The translations under genes were made by a program, and so were the position numbers. This document shows positions 40,323 through 49,133 of a stretch of 64,000 nt of DNA, piece by piece; the first letter of the stretch is position 1, and every line of letters starts with the position of its first letter. Under the pieces are notes generated by a model, which saw nothing but the letters and a program-made list of their open reading frames with translations, did no database searches and was not told the DNA's origin. Source of the DNA: Gaetbulibacter_A aestuarii (GTDB lineage: Bacteria; Bacteroidota; Bacteroidia; Flavobacteriales; Flavobacteriaceae); NCBI RefSeq assembly GCF_039537665.1, contig NZ_BAABAY010000002.1, positions 248,001-312,000 on the forward strand, given 5' to 3'.

Positions 40323-41960
40323 ATGAAATACCTTCTCTATGCGCTTGTTATTGTGTCTTTTCTGTCTTGTAAAAAAGATGCTGACAAGTCTACAAATTTG
40401 GAGCAATCCGCTTCAGATACTACTACGGTAGCCACCAAAGATTTAAGAGAATTTAAAGTTCTCGATTCAAAATACATTAATAACGATATTTTTTGGGCGC
40501 CAATCAACGATGATCTTGCAGATTTTTCCGAATCGGATTATGAAGTACTAAAACCGCTCATAATCGACCAGGATATTCCAGCACTTCAAAAGAGTATCAA
40601 CACCGGCAAATTATCCTATGAAAAACTCACAAAGTTTTATTTATATCGCATTCGAAAATTCGACCGGGAGAATGATTTGTCACTTAATTCTGTGATCTCT
40701 ATAAATCCTGATGCTATTGCAGATGCGAAACAAAAGGATCGAGAGCTTTTGAACAGAAAATTAAAGCATCCTATTTTTGGGATGCCGGTGCTTTTAAAAG
40801 ATAATATTAATGCAACCGGTATGCCAACTACGGCGGGTGCTGTGGCCTTGATTAACAATATGACCGGTGATGCTTTCATTACGAAACAACTTAAAAAGCA
40901 CGGTGCTGTTATTTTAGGAAAAACCAACTTAAGTGAATGGGCGAATTTTTTGAGTGCCAATTCTTCTAACGGCTACAGTGCCGTTGGCGGACAGACGCTT
41001 AATCCTTACGGACGACGGGTTATTGATACCGGTGGTTCCAGTTCAGGTAGCGGCGTTGCTGTGGCGGCTAATTTTTGTGCGGCAGCAGTTGGAAGCGAAA
41101 CGGCCGGTTCCATTTTATCACCGTCCAGTCAAAATTCAGTTGTCGGGTTAAAGCCCACAATAGGTTTGCTGAGTAGATCAGGAATTGTTCCCATTTCGTC
41201 AACCCTGGATACTCCGGGGCCAATGGCCAGAAATGTTACGGATGATGCGATTATGCTTGACGCGATGCTTGGTTATGATCCTCAGGACTCAAAATCTATG
41301 AGGCCGGATAACGAAACTCCTTTTTATAAAGGGCTCTCCATGGATGCCCTTAAAGGGAAGCGTTTTGGAGCTCTTAAAAGTCTTATGGAAGATAGTTTGT
41401 ATGTTGCAGCAGTTACCGATTTAAAAGCACAGGGCGCAGCTGTAGTAGAGATTGAAGGAGCTGACATTAAATTACCTAATTTTTTAAGGTTACTCAATTT
41501 GGATATGCAAAAAGATCTGCCGGCTTATTTTTCTAAATTCGGGGGTAAGGATCTTACGGTTTCAGATATGCAGGATGTGATCGATTTCAATAAAAAGGAT
41601 TCACTTAATACCATTCCTTACGGTCAGGCTTTATTCTTAGGTGCAGTTGCAGATCATGCGACACCGGAGGAATTTCAAACCATAAAAGATTCCTTGAAAA
41701 TTAACGGAAGGCTCTTTTTCGATGTTCCTATGAAAGCCAACAATCTTGATGGTATTTTAAGTATTAATAATTATCATGCCGGCTTTGCAGCGGTAGCAGA
41801 ATATCCGGCGATTACAGTCCCCATGGGATATAATGATACAGGGGCTCCGGAAGGTTTAACCTTTATTAGTAAACCTCGTTCTGAAAAACAGTTACTCGAT
41901 TGGGCATACGCTTACGAACAAGCATCCAAAAATAGAATATCACCAAAAAATTATAAATAA
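40323..41960 (+). CDS. Amidase family lipoprotein
   Basis: Amidase-signature hydrolase of 545 residues with a lipoprotein signal (lipobox FLSC, Cys16), so likely exported and anchored. The Ser-cisSer-Lys triad is visible: K159 in LLKDNINATG, the cis-Ser near S240 in GGSSSGSG, and nucleophile S263 in ETAGSIL. Substrate unknown; exported homologues act on peptide amides or amino-acid amides. The tricorn-type protease gene follows after 16 bp in the same direction, so both may take part in extracytoplasmic peptide use. Confidence 0.93.
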   Translation: MKYLLYALVIVSFLSCKKDADKSTNLEQSASDTTTVATKDLREFKVLDSKYINNDIFWAPINDDLADFSESDYEVLKPLIIDQDIPALQKSINTGKLSYEKLTKFYLYRIRKFDRENDLSLNSVISINPDAIADAKQKDRELLNRKLKHPIFGMPVLLKDNINATGMPTTAGAVALINNMTGDAFITKQLKKHGAVILGKTNLSEWANFLSANSSNGYSAVGGQTLNPYGRRVIDTGGSSSGSGVAVAANFCAAAVGSETAGSILSPSSQNSVVGLKPTIGLLSRSGIVPISSTLDTPGPMARNVTDDAIMLDAMLGYDPQDSKSMRPDNETPFYKGLSMDALKGKRFGALKSLMEDSLYVAAVTDLKAQGAAVVEIEGADIKLPNFLRLLNLDMQKDLPAYFSKFGGKDLTVSDMQDVIDFNKKDSLNTIPYGQALFLGAVADHATPEEFQTIKDSLKINGRLFFDVPMKANNLDGILSINNYHAGFAAVAEYPAITVPMGYNDTGAPEGLTFISKPRSEKQLLDWAYAYEQASKNRISPKNYK

Positions 41961-41976
41961 CTAATAGCTAAATATT

Positions 41977-44900
41977 ATGAAAAAATATGTTCTAACCCTT
42001 GTGGTTTGCATTTATTCCCTAATTACATTTGCTCAAAATGAGGCGCATTGGTTGCGTTATCCGAGTATTTCACCCGATGGTTCTAAAATCGTATTTAGTT
42101 ACCACGGAAATTTATACACAGTTAATGCCAACGGTGGTAATGCTGTTGCGATCACCACTGGTGATGCTTACGACGGCTATCCCGTTTGGAGTCACGATGG
42201 TAAAATGATTGCTTATTCCAGTGATCGTTATGGAAATTTTGATGTGTTTACGATTCCTGCCGAAGGCGGAATGCCAACACGGTTAACATTTAATAGTGCT
42301 GATGATTATCCGGATGATTTTACAGTGGATAATAAACAGGTGCTATTTGGAAGTGGAAGAGACGCGCCTGCAAAAAGTGTGCGATTTCCATCACCCAGAT
42401 TATTCTTAAATCTTTATACAGTTCCTGTAAATGGAGGTAGACCGGTACTTGTAACCGCTGCCGGAGCTGAACATGCCAAATATAATAGTGACGGGACTAA
42501 AATAGTTTTTCAAGATCGTAAAGGCTATGAGGATGCATTACGTAAACATCACACCTCTTCTGTAACTCGCGATGTTTGGATTTATAATTTAAAGGACAAC
42601 ACCTACACCCAAATTTCAAATTTTAAAGGAGAGAACAGAGCGCCGGTTTTTAGTAATAACGATTCCGATATTTTTTATTTAAATGAAGAAGATGGTACGA
42701 TGAATCTGTATAAAAAAACTATTGGTGCCAATGGTGAAAATGCTTTAACGCATTTTAAAGATTTTCCTGTTCGCCATCTCAGTATTGCGAAGAACAACAA
42801 AATGTCTTTTACCTGGAAAGGAGATATTTATACTTTGGTAGAAGGTGAGGAGCCTACTAAACTTTCAATAAATGTTCGCGATGATTCGGCTTTTGAAGCG
42901 GTAAAAAATGTTGACATAAAGAACGTTAGTGAGTTTAAAGTAAGTCCAAACGGTAAAGAAATTGCCTTTGTAAATCGTGGAGAGGTTTTCGTTACGGGTA
43001 CTGATGATTCCAGAACCAAACGCATCACCAACACACCCGAACAAGAACGCATGGTAAGTTGGTCGCCTGACGGAAAAACTTTGATCTTTTCAGGGGAGCG
43101 TGAAGGAAGCTGGAATATATATAAAACTACATTGGTTCGACCTGAGGAAAAATATTTTTATGCGAGTACAGCCTTGAAAACAGAACCTTTGGTAGCAACA
43201 GATGCTGAAGAATTTCAAGCTAAATATGCTCCTGATGGCAATAAATTAGCCTATATAAAAGATCGAAATATCTTAATCGTAAGAGATTTAAAAACGAATA
43301 ATGAAGTTACCGTTCTACCTTATGGACGCACATTCTCTTACAGTGATGGCGATTGGGATTACCAATGGAGTCCTGATAGCAAATGGTTGTTTGTTGATGA
43401 TCAAAAAGGTCATGGTTTTAAAGAAAATACGGCCTTATTAAAAGCTGATGGAACAGGCGACTTTATTCATCCTGTGAATAGTGGTTTCGGAGAAAGCCAG
43501 GCTACCTGGGCACTCGATGGAGAGATGATGGTATACCGAAGCTCACGCGATGGGAAGAAATCGTTTGCAATTCAAGGACCGGAAGAAAGTGACTTGTTTG
43601 CCGTTTTCTTTGATCAAATGGCCTATGATACGTATACGTTGAGTAAAGAGGAATATGAACTCTTCAAAGAAAGAGAGAAGGCTGATAAAAAAGAGGATTC
43701 GGATGCCAAGGACGATAAGAAAAAATCGGAGAAAAAAGAGGTGAAACCGATTACTATCAATCTTAAAAATCTGGATTACAGAAAAGTTAAGCTTACCATT
43801 AATAGTTCAAGTATGAGTGGTTATGCTTTAACCAAAGATGCCAGCAAAGTTTTCTATTTAGCTCAATTTGAAAAAGGTTATGACGTTTGGGTGACTGAAC
43901 CACGAACAAAAGAAACCAAAATTCTTGCTAAACTAAGTGGTTCCCCAAGTGGCATTCAAATTAGTGATGATGATAAATACCTGTTCTTAAGTAACAGAGG
44001 GCGTTTAGTAAAAGTAGACACCGATTCAGGGAAAATATCAAATATCGACATTGATGGGGATATGTTATTGGATACAGCCGGTGAACGTAGTTATATTTTT
44101 GATCACGCATGGCGTCAGGTTAAAAAGAAATTTTACGATCCTACGATCCACGGAATTGATTGGAAAATGTATCATGATGAATATGCCAAGTTCTTGCCTT
44201 ACATTACCAATAATTATGATTTCCAGGAATTATTAAGTGAATTGCTCGGCGAATTAAATGCTTCTCATACGGGTGGTCGTTACTATCATAGAGCTGAAAA
44301 TGGAGATGTGACGGCTTCTTTAGGGTTGTTATTTGATGAGACTTACACCGGAAACGGAATCAAAGTTAGTGAAGTGATTTCCGGCGGACCTTTGGATAAT
44401 GCCGATAGTAAAGTGATGTCAGGAGATGTGATTATTAAAATCAATGATCAGGATATTCCCGCCGGAGTAAACTGGAATAAATTTCTAAATAACATTACAG
44501 ATAAAAATACTTTGTTAACCATTAAACGAGGCAATACAACCTTCGATCAAAAAGTATTACCGATCTCTACCGGTGCAGCATCCGGTTTAATGTATAAACG
44601 TTGGGTGAACATTATGGAACATAAGGTTGATTCATTAAGTGGAGGTACTTTAGGTTATGTTCATGTTCGCGGTATGAATGATGGTAGTTACCGTGATGTT
44701 TTTGAGGATGTAATGGGTAAAGATGTTGATAAAAAGGCACTTGTAGTTGATACACGTTTTAATGGTGGTGGATGGTTACACGATGATTTAAATACTTTTT
44801 TATCGGGTAATTTATACCTGAAACTGGCACCGCAAGGACATGTTCTAAAGGGAGGTGAGTCTTTGAACAGATGGAACAAACCTAGTATTGTTGTTATGAG

Positions 44901-45204
44901 CGAGTCCAATTACAGCGACGCCTTCATTTTTCCTTACATTTATAAACAAAATGGTTTGGGTAAATTAGTAGGTATGCCGGTTCCCGGTACGGGAACTGCA
45001 GTTTGGTGGGAACGTCAAATCGACCCAACCATCGTGTTTGGTATTCCAATGGTTGCAACCATCGGAGAAGAAGGTCGTCCTACCGAGAACTTACAGGTTG
45101 AACCGGATATTAGGGTGGATCTACCTTACATTGACTTCTTAAGTGGTAAGGATACTCAAATTCAAGCCGCTGTTAAGGAATTGATGAAAGAGGTTAAAGA
45201 ATAA
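41977..45204 (+). CDS. Tricorn-type S41 protease
   Basis: Large exported peptidase of 1,075 residues. A signal peptide (cut after FA near residue 19) is followed by WD40/TolB-like beta-propeller repeats at about 25-545 (SPDGSKIVFS and similar), a charged low-complexity Lys/Glu/Asp stretch at about 566-590, a core domain, a PDZ domain near 770-855 (SGDVIIKINDQDIPAG), and the S41 catalytic domain with the serine in SESNYSDAF. This is the domain order of tricorn protease. It probably degrades oligopeptides in the periplasm. Confidence 0.93.
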   Translation: MKKYVLTLVVCIYSLITFAQNEAHWLRYPSISPDGSKIVFSYHGNLYTVNANGGNAVAITTGDAYDGYPVWSHDGKMIAYSSDRYGNFDVFTIPAEGGMPTRLTFNSADDYPDDFTVDNKQVLFGSGRDAPAKSVRFPSPRLFLNLYTVPVNGGRPVLVTAAGAEHAKYNSDGTKIVFQDRKGYEDALRKHHTSSVTRDVWIYNLKDNTYTQISNFKGENRAPVFSNNDSDIFYLNEEDGTMNLYKKTIGANGENALTHFKDFPVRHLSIAKNNKMSFTWKGDIYTLVEGEEPTKLSINVRDDSAFEAVKNVDIKNVSEFKVSPNGKEIAFVNRGEVFVTGTDDSRTKRITNTPEQERMVSWSPDGKTLIFSGEREGSWNIYKTTLVRPEEKYFYASTALKTEPLVATDAEEFQAKYAPDGNKLAYIKDRNILIVRDLKTNNEVTVLPYGRTFSYSDGDWDYQWSPDSKWLFVDDQKGHGFKENTALLKADGTGDFIHPVNSGFGESQATWALDGEMMVYRSSRDGKKSFAIQGPEESDLFAVFFDQMAYDTYTLSKEEYELFKEREKADKKEDSDAKDDKKKSEKKEVKPITINLKNLDYRKVKLTINSSSMSGYALTKDASKVFYLAQFEKGYDVWVTEPRTKETKILAKLSGSPSGIQISDDDKYLFLSNRGRLVKVDTDSGKISNIDIDGDMLLDTAGERSYIFDHAWRQVKKKFYDPTIHGIDWKMYHDEYAKFLPYITNNYDFQELLSELLGELNASHTGGRYYHRAENGDVTASLGLLFDETYTGNGIKVSEVISGGPLDNADSKVMSGDVIIKINDQDIPAGVNWNKFLNNITDKNTLLTIKRGNTTFDQKVLPISTGAASGLMYKRWVNIMEHKVDSLSGGTLGYVHVRGMNDGSYRDVFEDVMGKDVDKKALVVDTRFNGGGWLHDDLNTFLSGNLYLKLAPQGHVLKGGESLNRWNKPSIVVMSESNYSDAFIFPYIYKQNGLGKLVGMPVPGTGTAVWWERQIDPTIVFGIPMVATIGEEGRPTENLQVEPDIRVDLPYIDFLSGKDTQIQAAVKELMKEVKE

Positions 45205-45228
45205 TTTAATTATTTCTTGTGAATATAG

Positions 45229-45260
45229 AACTCCTGAACGTTTAGTTTGGGAGTTTTTTT
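45229..45260. terminator. Terminator between protease and serine hydrolase
   Basis: Stem AACTCC/GGAGTT around a 14-nt spacer, followed by seven T on the plus strand, between two convergent genes. The long loop makes it a weaker terminator than most in this window. Confidence 0.55.
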
Positions 45261-46332
45261 ATAGCCCTATAAAAGCATTTATTTTTCCCCAAAGGTCATT
45301 GTCGAATGTCGACAAAGCAAAATTAACACCGTCCGCGGTATCACCCATCCGAACAATAACAAGATCCTTACTTGGTACAATGTAGATTTTCTGATCGTTT
45401 TTACCCAAAGCAGCATACATATCGTTTGGAGCATTCGGGATGAGTGGTCCCTGAAATTCGGTTTGTAACGAAGGTAAATGATAACTTGCTTTCCCATTGA
45501 GCCACCATAAATAGCCATATGATTTGTTAATATCCTGAGACGTGTTTGTCGCTTCCTGCAAATAAGTCTCAGAAACGATACGAGTATCCTTCCAAAGTCC
45601 TTTTGCCAATATCATCAACCCAAATCGCGCCATACTCCTGGTATCGCTCCAATACACACTGAAATCGCCATTTTGGATCCAGGCACCGCTCATTCCTAAT
45701 TTATCTTTCAACCGAGTGTTAAAATAAGTGCTCCAATCCATCCCGCTTGCGGTGGCCACCACATCTTGCATTTTCACATAAACGTTGTGATAGGCCCAAC
45801 GCGTTCCGGCGTCTGCTAGATATTGTAAATTTTCTTTAGCTACATTATCTCCCAGGCTGTCATCTAAACCAGAATCCATAGATAGAAGATTTTTACAAGT
45901 AATCAGGTTTTCTTTATCAAGTGGTGCACTGGTCCAACCGTTTCCCAAATAATCAGAAACCTTATTGGTTATGTTTATGAAGCCTTCATCCTGTGCTATT
46001 CCCGATACTGTTGAAGTAAGTGTTTTTCCTGCACTCGCCCAATACCATAAACTTTGTGTCTTATGACCATTAAAATATGCTTCAACTACAATTTTTCCTT
46101 TATGAAGTATCATAAAACTTTTGCTGTTTTTCTGTTGAAGAAAGTCAAGTAAGGGCTGTAACTCTGCATCATTCCAACCCAAATTTGAAGGCGATTCTTT
46201 CTCCCAAACGGTTGAATTATTTTCAGGAAAGTACAATGAATCTACAGAAATATTAGAGCTATCAGGGTTTTCGGAAGAGCATCCGTAGGTTAAAATGATA
46301 CTCAAAAGGCATAGGAATCTATTGATTTTCAT
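45259..46332 (-). CDS. Serine hydrolase (beta-lactamase/class C PBP fold), lipoprotein
   Basis: Exported protein of 357 residues with a lipobox ending at C18. The active-site SxxK is S100-A-G-K103 (WASAGKTLTS) and the YxN motif is Y181-H-N183; the third, KTG-like, motif is not clear (a GKNDQKIY stretch is nearest). Family members include esterases, D-amino-peptidases and carboxypeptidases, so activity as an antibiotic-degrading beta-lactamase should not be assumed. It is convergent with the tricorn protease and divergent from rimO. Confidence 0.87.
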   Translation of the reverse strand: MKINRFLCLLSIILTYGCSSENPDSSNISVDSLYFPENNSTVWEKESPSNLGWNDAELQPLLDFLQQKNSKSFMILHKGKIVVEAYFNGHKTQSLWYWASAGKTLTSTVSGIAQDEGFINITNKVSDYLGNGWTSAPLDKENLITCKNLLSMDSGLDDSLGDNVAKENLQYLADAGTRWAYHNVYVKMQDVVATASGMDWSTYFNTRLKDKLGMSGAWIQNGDFSVYWSDTRSMARFGLMILAKGLWKDTRIVSETYLQEATNTSQDINKSYGYLWWLNGKASYHLPSLQTEFQGPLIPNAPNDMYAALGKNDQKIYIVPSKDLVIVRMGDTADGVNFALSTFDNDLWGKINAFIGL

Positions 46333-46453
46333 GGTGGTAGATTTGGATTTAAGACTCTCAAATATAGTAAAAGGTTTAATGTCTTTACTAAAAAGCTTTG
46401 ATTGTCATTGCGGAACTTTAAATTATTTCAATAATAAATCCTAAATGATTCCG

Positions 46454-46461
46454 TATCTTTG
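46454..46461 (+). promoter_or_regulatory. -7 box of rimO
   Basis: TATCTTTG matches TAnnTTTG, 21 bp before the rimO ATG at 46483. A -33 TTG at the right distance was not seen. Confidence 0.45.
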
Positions 46462-46482
46462 CGCCCTGATTTGTAAAAGAAT

Positions 46483-47793
46483 ATGCGCACAAAAACGCTC
46501 AAAAAAAATAAAATAAATGTAGTGACACTAGGCTGTAGTAAAAATGTTTACGACAGTGAGGTTCTTATGGGACAGCTCAAGGCTAATGGTAAAGAGGTGG
46601 CTCATGAAGAAGATGGCAATATCGTGGTGATTAATACCTGCGGATTTATAAATAATGCCAAGGAGGAAAGTGTGAATACCATTTTGGAGTACATGCAACA
46701 AAAGGAAGCCGGGCAAGTTGATAAAGTGTTTGTTACTGGTTGTTTGAGTGAGCGCTATAAACCTGATTTGCAAAAAGAAATTCCCAATGTGGATGCCTAC
46801 TTTGGAACTACTGAATTGCCCAGCTTATTAAAAGCACTTGGTGCCGATTATAAACACGAACTCATAGGCGAACGTTTAACCACAACGCCAAAGAACTACG
46901 CCTATTTAAAAATTGCTGAAGGTTGCGACAGGCCATGTTCGTTTTGCGCGATTCCTTTAATGCGCGGAAAACACCGTAGCACACCTATCGAGGATATCGT
47001 AAAGGAAGCTGAAAATTTAGCTGTAAAAGGGGTTAAAGAACTTATTTTAATTGCTCAAGATCTCACGTATTACGGACTTGATCTTTACAAAAAACGGAAC
47101 CTGGCAGAATTACTGGAAGCTCTTGTAAAAGTGGACGGAATCGAATGGATCCGTTTGCATTATGCGTTCCCTACCGGCTTCCCGATGGATGTTCTTGATG
47201 TGATGAATCGGGAACCTAAAATCTGTAATTACATAGACATTCCGCTGCAACATATTTCAGATCATATTTTAAAAAGTATGCGTCGCGGAACAACCAAAGA
47301 AAAAACTACAAAGTTACTTCAAGCCTTTCGTGCTAAAGTTCCTGAAATGGCCATAAGAACTACTTTAATTGTGGGTTACCCCGGTGAAACGGAAGACGAT
47401 TTCCAGGAATTAAAACAATGGGTAAAAGCCATGCGTTTTGAACGTTTGGGCTGTTTTACTTATAGCCATGAAGAAAATACGCATGCTTTTAATTTGGAAG
47501 ATGATGTTCCTGAAGAAGTAAAAATTGACCGTGCGAACCAAATTATGGAAATTCAATCGCAGATTTCCTGGGAGCTTAATCAAGCGAAGATAGGAGAAAC
47601 TTACCGAATTGTTATTGATCGTAAAGAAGGTAATTATTTTATTGGCAGAACCGAATTTGATTCTCCCGACGTGGATAATGAGGTTTTGATCGATGCTTCA
47701 ACAACCTATTTAAAAACAGGGGAATACGCTACTGTGAAAATTACCGATGCAGAGGATTTTGATTTGTATGCTGAGGTGGTTTCCTTACCCTAA
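46483..47793 (+). CDS. rimO: Ribosomal protein S12 methylthiotransferase RimO
   Basis: Radical SAM enzyme of 436 residues that adds a methylthio group to an aspartate of S12. The N-terminal UPF0004 domain has cysteines in LGCSKN (C18), NTCGF and TGCLSER for the auxiliary cluster; the radical SAM motif is C148, C152 and C155 (GCDRPCSFC); a TRAM domain closes the protein. Its stop codon overlaps the 3' end of the convergent gluconate permease gene by 4 bp. Confidence 0.96.
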   Translation: MRTKTLKKNKINVVTLGCSKNVYDSEVLMGQLKANGKEVAHEEDGNIVVINTCGFINNAKEESVNTILEYMQQKEAGQVDKVFVTGCLSERYKPDLQKEIPNVDAYFGTTELPSLLKALGADYKHELIGERLTTTPKNYAYLKIAEGCDRPCSFCAIPLMRGKHRSTPIEDIVKEAENLAVKGVKELILIAQDLTYYGLDLYKKRNLAELLEALVKVDGIEWIRLHYAFPTGFPMDVLDVMNREPKICNYIDIPLQHISDHILKSMRRGTTKEKTTKLLQAFRAKVPEMAIRTTLIVGYPGETEDDFQELKQWVKAMRFERLGCFTYSHEENTHAFNLEDDVPEEVKIDRANQIMEIQSQISWELNQAKIGETYRIVIDRKEGNYFIGRTEFDSPDVDNEVLIDASTTYLKTGEYATVKITDAEDFDLYAEVVSLP

Positions 47794-49133
47794 ACAAATT
47801 GAGATAGCACAAAAACAGTGCTAAATCCAACTAAGGCCATAATGGTCGTCATGACCGTCCAGCTTTTAAAGGTTTGCTTTTCTGTAAGACCTAAATACTT
47901 GCTTACGAGCCAAAACCCGCTATCGTTTACATGAGAAAGAATCAATGCTCCTGAGGCTATAGCAATTACTAATAAGGCTTTATAAATTGGTGCGGTTTCG
48001 GGTACAAGTAACGGGGCCGTTAGTCCTGCCGAAGTGATCATGGCGACGGTAGACGAACCCTGTAAAATCCTTACTAACGCAGCAGCTATAAAGGCGAATA
48101 CTAATATACTCACACCTTTATCGGCAAAATAATGAGCCAACATTTCACCGGTTTTTGTATTGATAAGCATTTGTTTGAAAACGCCACCGGCACCTGTTAG
48201 TAAGATAATAACCCCTGCAGGACCTAATGAGGCTGTGCTAATTTCAAGTAATTTTGATTTACTGGTTTTTCGCTTAATTCCCAAAACATACCAGGCAATT
48301 AGATTCGCCAGAATTAAAGCTGTGAACGGATGACCGATCATTTGTAACCATCGTTTTACCGTTTCTGAAATTTGCAAGGAACTTAAAAGCGGACTATTCA
48401 ATAAGGTATTACTAATGATCAAAATAATAGGAATCCCAATTATTGTAGTGACTAACCAAACAGCGGGATAGGAATCATGAATTTTGCTGTCCTCCTGTAA
48501 TTCGGGAGCATTGATATGAATTTTTTTAGCGATGTATTTTCCAAATAAAGGGCCACTGATAATTGCCGTGGGAATGCCAACAATAAACCCAAATAAAATA
48601 ACCCAGCCCAGATCGGCTTTTAAAATATCAGCGACGGCAATGGGCCCGGGCGTTGGTGGGATAAACGTGTGTGTTATCGCTAAACCTGCCAAAAGCGGAA
48701 TGGCATAAAGTAATAAGGACTGTTTGGTTTGGCGTTGAATGGAATAAATTAATGGGACTAAAAGAATAAAAGCAACGTCAAAAAAAACAGGAATGGCCAC
48801 CAAAAAACCTGTGAACAAAAGCGCCCATGACGCGCGCTTATTTCCAAATTTCCGTAATAAATAATTCGCCAAAGCCTCGGCGCCACCGGAATGTTCAAGA
48901 ATCGCTCCAAAAATGGCTCCAAGGCCCACAACTAAAGCGACAAATCCCAGGGTATTCCCCATGCCTTCCTGCATGGTTTTAATAATGGTTAGCGGTGGCA
49001 TTCCGGCGATAATTCCAACGGTGATACTTGCAATTAGCAAGGCGATAAACGCTTGAATTTTAAATTTTAATACTAAAAATAATAATATGCCAATGCCTAT
49101 AATTACGGCTGAAATTAAAGTATAGTCGATCAT
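47790..49133 (-). CDS. gntP: Gluconate permease, GntP family
   Basis: Inner-membrane gluconate:proton symporter of 447 residues with about 12 helices. Family segments GGAEALANYLL, HTFIPPTPGPIAVADIL, LQGSSTVAMITSAGL and SHVNDSGFWLVSKYLGL are present. It overlaps the upstream kinase/dehydrogenase gene by 4 bp (ATGA), so uptake, phosphorylation and oxidation of gluconate are co-translated. No local regulator (GntR) is in the operon. Confidence 0.94.
   Translation of the reverse strand: MIDYTLISAVIIGIGILLFLVLKFKIQAFIALLIASITVGIIAGMPPLTIIKTMQEGMGNTLGFVALVVGLGAIFGAILEHSGGAEALANYLLRKFGNKRASWALLFTGFLVAIPVFFDVAFILLVPLIYSIQRQTKQSLLLYAIPLLAGLAITHTFIPPTPGPIAVADILKADLGWVILFGFIVGIPTAIISGPLFGKYIAKKIHINAPELQEDSKIHDSYPAVWLVTTIIGIPIILIISNTLLNSPLLSSLQISETVKRWLQMIGHPFTALILANLIAWYVLGIKRKTSKSKLLEISTASLGPAGVIILLTGAGGVFKQMLINTKTGEMLAHYFADKGVSILVFAFIAAALVRILQGSSTVAMITSAGLTAPLLVPETAPIYKALLVIAIASGALILSHVNDSGFWLVSKYLGLTEKQTFKSWTVMTTIMALVGFSTVFVLSQFV

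Noticed and set aside
45259..46332. Beta-lactamase resistance gene
   Set aside because: SxxK and YxN motifs are shared by many esterases and peptidases; no specific beta-lactamase features are clear.
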